From contig JADLHR010000380.1 of assembly GCA_020848665.1 (NCBI GenBank), positions 1 to 5,660 on the forward strand: a stretch of 5,660 nt of DNA. The letters are read 5' to 3'. Source of the DNA: Anaerolineae bacterium. GTDB lineage: Bacteria > Chloroflexota > Anaerolineae > Aggregatilineales > Aggregatilineaceae. The notes beneath the pieces are model-generated. The model was not told where the DNA came from, ran no database searches, and saw nothing but the letters and a program-made list of their open reading frames with translations. Position numbers and translations under genes: made by a program. Numbering within the stretch: the stretch's first letter is position 1; each line of letters opens with the position of its first letter. Positions 1 to 5,408 of this stretch are shown piece by piece.

Positions 1-893
1 AAGGCGCAGCCCACCGGAATATTGAACGGATCCGGAATCATGCCCGGAATCGGGTGCAGGCGCGTCTGCTGGTGATCACCCATCGTCGGGACAGACTGCA
101 TCAGGCCCACGGTGTAGGGGTGCGCGGGCCGCTTGAACAGCGTTTTGCGCTCGGCAATCTCGACAATCTTGCCCAGGTACATCACCGCGATGCGGTCCGC
201 CATCTCGTTGATAATGCCGAGATTGTGTGTGATCATCAGGATCGCCGAGTCAAACTCCTGCTGAAGCTTGCGCATCAGGTCAAGAATCTGCGCCTGGATC
301 GTCACGTCGAGCGCGGTCGTCGGCTCGTCCGCGACCAGCACCTGCGGATTGCACGAGAGCGCCATCGCGATCATGGCCCGCTGGCGCATCCCGCCCGAAT
401 ACTGGTGCGGGTACGAGCGCATGAACTCGCGCGCGTTGCCGATCCGCACGGCGGTCAGCACCTCGGCGGCGCGCTCCTCGGCGCGCGCCCGGCTGGTGCC
501 CTGGTGCAGCATAATCGCTTCGACGATCTGGTCACCGATGGTATGCATCGGCGCCAGCGAAGTCATTGGCTCCTGGAAGATCATCGCGATCTCGTTGCCG
601 CGAATGTCGCGGATCAGATCGCCTTCCGGGTCAACGCGCGCCATGTCGTGCTCGGAGCCTTCGCGCCGCCGGAACCAGATTTCGCCCGCTGTGATCTTCG
701 CCACGCGCCGGGGCAGCAGCCGCATGATGCTGTGCGCCGTGACGCTTTTGCCGCAGCCGCTCTCGCCAACCAGCCCCAGCGTCTCGCCGTTGCGCACATC
801 CAGCGTGACACCATCCACGCCGCGCACCACCCCATCAAGCGTGCGAAACTCCACCTGAAGGTTCTTGACTTCGAGCACGTTCTCCGGCTGCAT
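1..893 (-). CDS. Opp/Dpp-type ABC transporter ATP-binding protein (DppD/OppD-like), 3' end cut by the window edge
   Basis: Cytoplasmic ATPase subunit expected to power the importer encoded by the genes upstream. I translated 297 codons from the ATG at 893; the frame stays open to the edge, so the C-terminus is missing. All nucleotide-binding motifs are visible: Walker A GESGCGKS (residues 43-50), Q-loop Q107 in IFQEPMTSL, signature SGGMRQR (166-172), Walker B VLVADEP (185-191) followed by the D-loop TALD, and switch histidine H223 in MITHN. The last residues show the HPY segment (RPAHPYT, about 255-261) and IPGMIPDP...PVGCA, the start of the oligopeptide/dipeptide C-terminal domain that separates this group from generic ABC ATPases. 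The start is supported by a GAGGG ribosome site at 902-898, which overlaps the stop codon of the upstream permease; the gap is only 8 bp, so translation is probably coupled. The motif usually read SLNP is SLAP here, a minor oddity. A DppF/OppF partner is expected further left but is not in view. Confidence 0.95.
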   Translation of the reverse strand, partial: MQPENVLEVKNLQVEFRTLDGVVRGVDGVTLDVRNGETLGLVGESGCGKSVTAHSIMRLLPRRVAKITAGEIWFRRREGSEHDMARVDPEGDLIRDIRGNEIAMIFQEPMTSLAPMHTIGDQIVEAIMLHQGTSRARAEERAAEVLTAVRIGNAREFMRSYPHQYSGGMRQRAMIAMALSCNPQVLVADEPTTALDVTIQAQILDLMRKLQQEFDSAILMITHNLGIINEMADRIAVMYLGKIVEIAERKTLFKRPAHPYTVGLMQSVPTMGDHQQTRLHPIPGMIPDPFNIPVGCA

Positions 894-901
894 AGCGCCC
901 T

Positions 902-2128
902 CTAGATCGTGAACGGATCGGCGGCGTCGCGCAGGCCGTCGCCGAGAAAGCTGAAGGCGAGGATGACGATGACCATCACGACCGCCGGGATGAAGACCCA
1001 GGGATAGAGCGCCAGCGATTGCAGGTTCTGCGCTTCCTGAAGCAGCACGCCCCAACTGGTGATCGGCGGACGCAGGCCCAGCCCCAGGAAGCTCAGCGAG
1101 GTCTCGGCGATGATCATCGCGGGCAGCGAGAGCGTGGCGACGACGATGATCTGCCCCAGTGTCGCCGGGAACAGGTGCTTGAAGATAATGCGCGCGTCGC
1201 TTGCCCCGGCCAGCCGCGCGGCCATGACATAATCGCTCTGCCGCAGCGCCAGCACCTGCCCGCGCAGCTGGCGCGCCAGCCAGGTCCAGCCGATCAGCGA
1301 CAGGATCAGCGTCACGGCGAAATAGGTCCTGGTCTGCGACCACCCGGCCGGGACCGCCGCCGACAGCGCCATCCACAGCGGGATCGAGGGGAAGGCGCGC
1401 ACGACCTCGATCGATCGCTGGATCACCTCGTCGATCAGCCCGCCGTAGAAGCCCGACGCGATCCCCAGCACCGTACCGAAGACCAGGCTCAGCACCACGC
1501 CGAACAGCCCGACGAACAGCGAAATCTGGCTGCCGAGCACGATGCGCGAGAACATGTCGCGCCCCTGACGATCGGTGCCCAGGATGCTCACCAACCCGCC
1601 GCCTTCGGCCTGGAACAAATGAAGGTCGGACTTGAACAGACCGAAGACATCGTACTTGTTGCCGTGCGCGAAGAATTCGAGATAGATCTTCTCGTCGGTC
1701 GTGACGTGCACTTTTTCCAGCGTGCGCGGGTCGCGCCCGGACTCGACCTTATACACGAATGGCCTGAGCTTGCCGTCGTCGATGAAATGCACGCGCTGCG
1801 GCGGCAGGTACGCCTGCTCCACGAAACGGGTTTCGAGCGCATAAGGGGCGACAAAATCCCCGATAATCGCCACGATATAAAACAGCAGGACGACCACACC
1901 GCCGAAGATCGCCGCCCGGTTGCGCCGGAAGCGCCGCCAGATCACCGACCACTGTGAGGCGGCGAATTTGGCTTCCGCCTCGCTTAGCGCGCCGATCTTG
2001 CTGTCCAGCGCCTGAGCGTCCTGCTGTTCGGCGAGATCATAGTAGAGGCCGCGCAGGGCTTCGGACTTCTGCGCGATGGCGTTCGGCTCTTGATCGGTCG
2101 TGGAAGTATCGCGCGTCGTCTCGATCAT
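902..2128 (-). CDS. Opp/Dpp-type ABC transporter permease (DppC/OppC-like), extended form
   Basis: Second integral-membrane subunit of the importer, 408 residues. The reading frame is open further upstream, but the start is placed at the ATG at 2128 because the protein becomes OppC-like only after it and because that ATG overlaps the stop of the preceding permease (ATGA). Layout: a charged cytoplasmic N-terminus (1-70, ending WRRFRRN), TM1 (about 72-95), a long extracytoplasmic loop (about 96-190), the family hallmark LGTDRQGRDMFSRI (183-196), TM2 (about 201-225), TM3 and TM4 (about 244-288), the EAA coupling loop AARLAGASDARIIFKHLFP (303-321) that docks onto the ATPase, then TM5 (322-345) and TM6 (376-397). 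The C-terminus FLGDGLRDAADPF (394-406) is typical of the family. At 408 residues it is about 100 longer than E. coli DppC/OppC, mainly through the N-terminus and first loop. No clear Shine-Dalgarno precedes the start, which suggests translation by coupling. Substrate is not readable from the sequence. Confidence 0.94.
   Translation of the reverse strand: MIETTRDTSTTDQEPNAIAQKSEALRGLYYDLAEQQDAQALDSKIGALSEAEAKFAASQWSVIWRRFRRNRAAIFGGVVVLLFYIVAIIGDFVAPYALETRFVEQAYLPPQRVHFIDDGKLRPFVYKVESGRDPRTLEKVHVTTDEKIYLEFFAHGNKYDVFGLFKSDLHLFQAEGGGLVSILGTDRQGRDMFSRIVLGSQISLFVGLFGVVLSLVFGTVLGIASGFYGGLIDEVIQRSIEVVRAFPSIPLWMALSAAVPAGWSQTRTYFAVTLILSLIGWTWLARQLRGQVLALRQSDYVMAARLAGASDARIIFKHLFPATLGQIIVVATLSLPAMIIAETSLSFLGLGLRPPITSWGVLLQEAQNLQSLALYPWVFIPAVVMVIVILAFSFLGDGLRDAADPFTI
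2125..2128 (-). other. ATGA stop-start overlap between the two permease genes
   Basis: The TGA stop of the first permease (2127-2125) and the ATG of the second (2128-2126) share bases in an ATGA. The 17 bases before this ATG contain no good purine-rich ribosome site. This arrangement is known to allow reinitiation by terminating ribosomes, which would keep the two permease subunits at about 1:1, as the heterodimeric channel needs. The role is inferred; the overlap is seen directly. Confidence 0.9.
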
Positions 2129-3108
2129 GAGTACACGATCCGTGGGTCTAGCCAGCCGAGGATCAGGTCCGCGATCAGGTTCGCTACCAGCAGCATAACA
2201 GACATCACCATCAGCAGCGTCCCGGCCACGTACATATCCTGGCTGCGCAGCGCGCTGAGAAAGGTCGGGCCGGTGGTCGGGATCGACATCACGACGCCGA
2301 TCAGAATCGAGGACGAGATGATCTTGGGCACTTCCATCGCCATAACGCTGATGACCGGGTTGATCGCCGCCCGGACGGCGTAGCGGTTGATCACCGTCCG
2401 CTCTTTCAGCCCTTTGGCGCGCGCAGTGGTGATGTACTGCTCGCTCATTGATTCGAGCATCCCGTTGCGCATGATGCGCATCAGCTGCGCGGTGCTCGCC
2501 AGCCCCAGGATGATCGCTGGCGGCCAGAGATGCAGGAAGTAGTCCCAGGCTTTGGCGACGCTCCACGGCTGGTTGATGAACTGCCTGGACTGGTCGCCCA
2601 TGATGTCCAGCCCCAGAATCACCCCGCCGAAATACAGCCAGATCAGCGCCAGCAGGAAGCCAGGGATCGACAGCCCCAGAAACGCCAGCGCCGAAAGCAG
2701 CGTGTCACCAATGGAATACTGGTGCGTGGCGGAGTAGATACCGATCGGGATCGCTAGCATGAACATCACCAGCAGCGAGCAGAGGCCGAGCAGCAGGGTA
2801 TAGCCGATCCGCTCGTCGATCAGGTTCCAGACGGTCGTGTTCCACTCGAACGAATAGCCGAAGTCGCCCTTTGGAAAACCCGACAGCCACTTGCCATACT
2901 GCACCAGCAGCGGCTCGTCGAGGCCGTACTGACGGCGCAGCAGCGCGGCCTGCTCGTTGGTCATGCCGCCGCCGCTGGAGCCTTGCACCGCCTGCATCGT
3001 ATTGAGAAAGTCACCCGGCGGAAGCTGGATGATCACGAACGAGATGAACGAGATCGCGACCAGCATGGGAACCATCGTCACGATACGGCGCACGATGTAG
3101 GTCAGCAT
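2125..3108 (-). CDS. Opp/Dpp-type ABC transporter permease (DppB/OppB-like)
   Basis: First integral-membrane subunit of the importer, 327 residues, a normal length for DppB/OppB. It opens with the hallmark N-terminus MLTYIVRRIVTMVPMLVAI leading into TM1 (about 9-28), followed by the PPGDF segment (30-34), an extracytoplasmic part with LRRQYGLDEPLLVQY (57-71) and GDFGYSF (81-87), TM2 (about 102-122), TM3 (about 136-162), TM4 (about 196-212), the EAA loop TARAKGLKERTVINRYAVR (228-246), TM5 (about 252-275) and TM6 (about 295-318), ending WLDPRI. The TARAKGL motif is the usual contact with the ATPase. The start at 3108 is backed by GCGGAG at 3122-3117, 8 nt away, and by the standard N-terminus. 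It lies 81 bp after the binding-protein gene, with a hairpin between them, and overlaps the next permease by 4 bp. The segment before TM6 (GVVMSIPTTGPTFLSAL) departs from the usual VVVETVFSWPGLG pattern, which may reflect a non-peptide substrate, though that is inference. Confidence 0.95.
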   Translation of the reverse strand: MLTYIVRRIVTMVPMLVAISFISFVIIQLPPGDFLNTMQAVQGSSGGGMTNEQAALLRRQYGLDEPLLVQYGKWLSGFPKGDFGYSFEWNTTVWNLIDERIGYTLLLGLCSLLVMFMLAIPIGIYSATHQYSIGDTLLSALAFLGLSIPGFLLALIWLYFGGVILGLDIMGDQSRQFINQPWSVAKAWDYFLHLWPPAIILGLASTAQLMRIMRNGMLESMSEQYITTARAKGLKERTVINRYAVRAAINPVISVMAMEVPKIISSSILIGVVMSIPTTGPTFLSALRSQDMYVAGTLLMVMSVMLLVANLIADLILGWLDPRIVYS

Positions 3109-3145
3109 GGGATGGACTCCGCCCTGTCCCGTCGTATCTGGCGAA

Positions 3146-3177
3146 GGCCGGGCGCCACACAGACGCGGCGCCCGGCC
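3146..3177 (-). promoter_or_regulatory. Intercistronic GC-rich hairpin between binding protein and permease
   Basis: A perfect 11-bp inverted repeat, GGCCGGGCGCC (3146-3156) and GGCGCCCGGCC (3167-3177), with a 10-nt loop. It fills the gap between the binding-protein stop (3190) and the permease start (3108). No U-run follows on the minus strand (only TT), so it is not a standard intrinsic terminator. In binding-protein-dependent operons such hairpins often protect the upstream message from 3' exonucleases or cause partial termination, so the binding protein is made in excess over the membrane subunits. That role is inferred by position. Confidence 0.75.
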
Positions 3178-3189
3178 CGTCGCACAGTT

Positions 3190-5082
3190 TTACTGGCCCG
3201 CGTCCGAGAAGTAGTAGTGCGCGGGGTCCTGCGTGCCAGGCGTCATGATGATCCAGTCAGCGGTATGCTGCTCGCCGACGTTCATGAAGTTGTTCTTGAC
3301 GACGACCGGGGTTGGCACCAGGCCGACGGTGCCAATCGCCCACAACTGCTCGGTCGCCAACTTAACGATCGCTTTGCCGATCTCAAGCTGGCGGGCCGGG
3401 TCGGTCGTGGCCTTGAACTGGTCGTAGAGGTCCATCGCGGCCTTGATCTGCTCAGGCGGCGCTTCGCCCTGCTCGCCGCCGGACTTGTACCACATCCCGA
3501 AAGCAGGACCCATCCACGAGCGCTCGTCAAACGGGAACTGGTAGATCGGGTCAACCATCGGGACCAGCCCGCGGTCGGTCGTCCAGGTGGCGACCATGAT
3601 CTCGTTGGCGCCCGCGCGGTCCCAGAAGACCTCGCGTGTTTCCTGCGTCAGCTCGGTTTTCACACCGATCGCATTCCACCACTCGGTGATCAGCTCGTAG
3701 GAGTCCAGCTCACCCGCGCCGGTGCCGGAGGTCTCGATCACGATCAGCAGCGGCGAGCCGTCGGGGAAGGTGCGGAAGCCGTCGCTGCCCTTGGTCAGCC
3801 CGATGCCATCCAGCAGAGCCTCAGCAGTCGCGGGGTCGTACTCCGCGTTGAGCGACTCAAGCTCCGGCTGATAGTAGGGTGAAGCAGGGACGACCGTCTC
3901 GGTGCGCGGCGTGCCCTGGCCCAGGAAAGCGATTTCATTCTGGGCGTTGCGGTCAATCGCCAGCGAGAGCGCGCGGCGGAAGTCGAAGTTCTGGAATAGC
4001 TCGCGGTACTTCGGATCGGGGTAGCTCTGGTTGATGAAGAGCGTCGCGTTGGAGGCCATAGCCTGCGGCCAGAGCAGCATGTGATAGTTGTTGGCTTCCG
4101 CGTTCTGCATGTAGACCGGGTATTCCGCCAGGCTGATCGCGCGCGCCTGCATATCCAGCTCGCCCGCGATGCCCATTACGTTGACACCCGCTACATCCTC
4201 GACCAGGTGGAAGTACACGTAGTCGATGTACGGAAGCTGCTTGCCCTCAATGTCCACTGCCCAGTAGTACGGGTTGCGCTCGGCAATCATCAGCGTCGCG
4301 CCGGGGTCGTACTGGGTGATTTTCCAGGCCGTCATCACCGGGCGCTCGACGTTGTAATCGAACACCTTTTCCTGGAACAGATCATAGGTCGCGCTGGCGT
4401 TATAGGCCGGGTGGAACTGCTCCAGATAGTGACGGGGCGCGTAGAAGCCAAAGCGCTCAAAGCCGAGCGGCCACTGGCTGCCGTGGAAGGCCAGCCCGAC
4501 CGTCTCCGCCAGACCGTTCGGCTCGGAGAACTTGAGCGTGATCGTGCTGTCGTCTACCCTGACCAGCTCTTGCAGCGTCTTCCACTCGGTGTGGACCGCC
4601 GCGGTGATGTTCGGGTCATTCTCGATGTTTTCCCACCAGAAGGTCACATCATCGACCGTGAACGGCACGCCGTCGGACCATTTCAGGCCCGTGCGGAAGA
4701 AGAGCGTCAGCTCGGTGCTGTCTTCGTTCCACTCCCAGCGCTCGGCCAGGCCGGGCTGCACCGGGTCCGCAGGGTCGCGCGGCCAGCGCAGGACCGGGTC
4801 GTAGACGATGCGGCCAAACGCGTGGAAGTCGTTAACACCGCGCCAGGCCCGGTTCCAGATGCCGCCGTAGACGCCAACGCTGTCGATCGGCTCGACGACA
4901 CGCGGATTGTCGGGCAGGCGCTCTGCGACGGGCGGCAGCACGCCAGCGGCCACCTTTTCGGCCAGCATCGGCGCTTCGCCATATTCGCCTCCCTGGGCGC
5001 TGGCGCGCGGCAGGCTAGGCACGACGAAAGCCGCCACTAACAACAGGGTGATTACGGAAAGGAGAACACGTTTGCTTGACAT
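3190..5082 (-). CDS. Secreted solute-binding protein, family 5 (Opp/Dpp/sugar type)
   Basis: Extracytoplasmic receptor of the importer, 630 residues. A Sec signal peptide is clear: basic MSSKR, hydrophobic core about 6-22, and a probable signal peptidase I site ASA|Q after residue 29. There is no lipobox cysteine, and I see no cysteine anywhere in the protein. The family-5 signature lies at about 112-150 (LAERWEW, LKWSDGVPFTVDDVTF), preceded by FHAFGRIVYDPVLRW (86-100). A second family landmark is FDFRRALSLAIDR at 366-378. The mature N-terminus (EAPMLAEKVAAG...LPPVAERLP) matches a long subfamily common in Chloroflexota, Thermotogae and Rhizobiales, often beside sugar regulators. The start is supported by GGGAG at 5093-5089, 6 nt upstream, and by the signal peptide. 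It is first in the operon, as expected for the most abundant subunit. Ligand unknown: oligosaccharide is favoured over peptide because of the LacI-type neighbour, but peptide binding cannot be excluded. Confidence 0.95.
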   Translation of the reverse strand: MSSKRVLLSVITLLLVAAFVVPSLPRASAQGGEYGEAPMLAEKVAAGVLPPVAERLPDNPRVVEPIDSVGVYGGIWNRAWRGVNDFHAFGRIVYDPVLRWPRDPADPVQPGLAERWEWNEDSTELTLFFRTGLKWSDGVPFTVDDVTFWWENIENDPNITAAVHTEWKTLQELVRVDDSTITLKFSEPNGLAETVGLAFHGSQWPLGFERFGFYAPRHYLEQFHPAYNASATYDLFQEKVFDYNVERPVMTAWKITQYDPGATLMIAERNPYYWAVDIEGKQLPYIDYVYFHLVEDVAGVNVMGIAGELDMQARAISLAEYPVYMQNAEANNYHMLLWPQAMASNATLFINQSYPDPKYRELFQNFDFRRALSLAIDRNAQNEIAFLGQGTPRTETVVPASPYYQPELESLNAEYDPATAEALLDGIGLTKGSDGFRTFPDGSPLLIVIETSGTGAGELDSYELITEWWNAIGVKTELTQETREVFWDRAGANEIMVATWTTDRGLVPMVDPIYQFPFDERSWMGPAFGMWYKSGGEQGEAPPEQIKAAMDLYDQFKATTDPARQLEIGKAIVKLATEQLWAIGTVGLVPTPVVVKNNFMNVGEQHTADWIIMTPGTQDPAHYYFSDAGQ

Positions 5083-5146
5083 CTTGTACTCCCAAAATGC
5101 ATAAATCTATCACGCGAACGAACAGAGCAGGTCAGCTTGGTCGAGG

Positions 5147-5156
5147 AACCTCCTTT
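5147..5156 (-). promoter_or_regulatory. Orphan Shine-Dalgarno-like sequence in the operon leader
   Basis: Read on the minus strand this is AAAGGAGGTT, close to a full anti-16S complement, yet it ends 64 nt before the binding-protein ATG and has no ATG, GTG or TTG at a usable distance after it. The gene's own site (GGGAG, 5093-5089) is separate and well placed. It could be a ribosome standby site, part of a folded leader, or chance. Confidence 0.4.
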
Positions 5157-5168
5157 CATAACGCGCGT

Positions 5169-5204
5169 GGGGCCAGGATGATGCGCAGGGTGGGAAGCGG
5201 CCCC
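5169..5204 (-). repeat. Inverted repeat in the operon leader
   Basis: GGGGCC (5169-5174) and GGCCCC (5199-5204) can pair across a 24-nt loop. It is short and in G+C-rich sequence, so it is weak alone, but it sits next to two further inverted repeats in the predicted 5' leader. Confidence 0.35.
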
Positions 5205-5213
5205 TTCGTCGGA

Positions 5214-5227
5214 CCGCGCCAGCGCGG
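5214..5227 (-). repeat. Small hairpin in the operon leader
   Basis: CCGCG (5214-5218) and CGCGG (5223-5227) pair perfectly around a 4-nt loop. No U-run follows on the minus strand, so it is not an intrinsic terminator. Confidence 0.4.
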
Positions 5228-5230
5228 ATG

Positions 5231-5245
5231 ATCGCGCGGCGCGAT
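5231..5245 (-). repeat. Small hairpin in the operon leader
   Basis: ATCGCG (5231-5236) and CGCGAT (5240-5245) pair perfectly around a 3-nt loop. It lies only 3 bp from the neighbouring hairpin, so the leader would have two stems in a row. Confidence 0.4.
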
Positions 5246-5253
5246 GGAAACAG

Positions 5254-5281
5254 TTGTCAGCCAGAAAATTCGATCTATAAT
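5254..5281 (+). promoter_or_regulatory. Probable sigma-70-type promoter of the LacI-family gene
   Basis: TTGTCA (5254-5259, 5 of 6 to TTGACA) and a perfect TATAAT (5276-5281), 16 bp apart. The predicted start point is about 5288, immediately before the first operator (5290-5306), the classical place for LacI-type repression. The regulator mRNA would have a leader of about 120 nt to the ATG at 5409. Assumes a group 1 sigma factor with the usual consensus. Confidence 0.65.
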
Positions 5282-5302
5282 GAGCGTAAGAGTTAGCGTT
5301 AA
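5274..5302 (-). promoter_or_regulatory. Possible second, weaker promoter for the transporter operon
   Basis: On the minus strand, TTAACG (5302-5297) and TATAGA (5279-5274) lie 17 bp apart, each 4 of 6 to consensus. The -35 lies inside the first operator, and the -10 shares bases with the TATAAT of the plus-strand promoter, so the two could not be used together. Support is modest; the shared A+T-rich box may serve only the plus strand. Confidence 0.3.
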
Positions 5303-5306
5303 CCCT
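5290..5306. promoter_or_regulatory. LacI-type operator, copy 1
   Basis: GAGTTAGCGTTAACCCT, containing the near-palindrome GTTAGCGTTAAC (5292-5303) with arms GTTA/TAAC and a CG step near the centre, as LacI-family sites have. It is repeated exactly at 5341-5357. It begins right after the predicted start point of the regulator promoter, which suggests autoregulation. The likely binder is the LacI-family protein encoded at 5409. Confidence 0.8.
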
Positions 5307-5317
5307 GCTCTTGCAGG
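5304..5317. repeat. Short hairpin next to operator 1
   Basis: CCTGC (5304-5308) and GCAGG (5313-5317) pair perfectly around the loop TCTT. It lies where the two predicted transcripts overlap and is possible in both RNAs. No following U-run; function unknown and possibly chance. Confidence 0.35.
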
Positions 5318-5340
5318 CGCAAATAGTTCCAGCTTTTAAT

Positions 5341-5357
5341 GAGTTAGCGTTAACCCT
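5341..5357. promoter_or_regulatory. LacI-type operator, copy 2
   Basis: The same 17 bases as at 5290-5306, in the same orientation, with core GTTAGCGTTAAC at 5343-5354. The centre-to-centre spacing is 51 bp, close to five helical turns. It lies just downstream of the predicted start point of the operon promoter (about 5359), so bound repressor would block operon transcription. Confidence 0.82.
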
Positions 5358-5365
5358 TGCAAGTC

Positions 5366-5394
5366 AGTTTACGCCGATTTTCCGGTGGTGTCAA
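5366..5394 (-). promoter_or_regulatory. Probable main promoter of the transporter operon
   Basis: On the minus strand, a perfect TTGACA (5394-5389) and TAAACT (5371-5366, 4 of 6 to TATAAT) lie exactly 17 bp apart. The predicted start near 5359 is directly in front of operator 2. The resulting mRNA would have a leader of about 275 nt before the binding-protein ATG. The -35 box is only 14 bp from the regulator ATG, so it also lies in the regulator's mRNA leader. Confidence 0.6.
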
Positions 5395-5408
5395 CAAGGT
5401 TCGTTCCT

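Larger units (their letters stand above)
5083..5408. other. Divergent intergenic control region
   Basis: A 326-bp gap without a convincing gene between the minus-strand operon and the plus-strand regulator. The right half (about 5250-5400) is A+T-richer and carries the promoters and both operators. The left half (about 5160-5250) is G+C-rich, carries three inverted repeats, and would be leader RNA of the operon. Individual elements are listed separately. A short open frame across 5357-5548 on the plus strand runs out of frame over the operator and the regulator start and is not taken as a gene. Confidence 0.85.

Noticed and set aside
54..905. Plus-strand open frame opposite the ATPase
   Set aside because: The opposite strand encodes every ABC ATPase motif in order; the plus frame is histidine- and arginine-rich with no domain.
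1019..1957. Long plus-strand open frame opposite the OppC-like permease
   Set aside because: It is antisense to a gene with clear family motifs, its product is rich in R, Q, D and H with no recognisable domain, and long shadow frames are expected in G+C-rich coding DNA.
2129..2566. Upstream extension of the OppC-like frame to an ATG at 2566
   Set aside because: The added 146 residues are low-complexity and lie in another frame over the end of the first permease; the family similarity starts at the ATG at 2128.
3146..3177. Intrinsic terminator after the binding-protein gene
   Set aside because: The stem is strong, but no U-run follows on the minus strand, and the permeases downstream lack a promoter that I can see.
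2983..5040. Plus-strand open frames of about 300 codons opposite the binding protein
   Set aside because: They (2983-3882 and 4081-5040) lie antisense to a well-supported secreted protein, have shadow-like composition and show no family motif or convincing start context.
5281..5290. Third, degenerate operator-like sequence (TGAGCGTAAG)
   Set aside because: It matches the core at about 7 of 10 positions but lacks the TAAC arm and overlaps the start-point region; probably chance.
5356..5363. 8-bp palindrome CTTGCAAG at the operon start point
   Set aside because: Too short to be distinguished from chance, and it differs from the operator arms.
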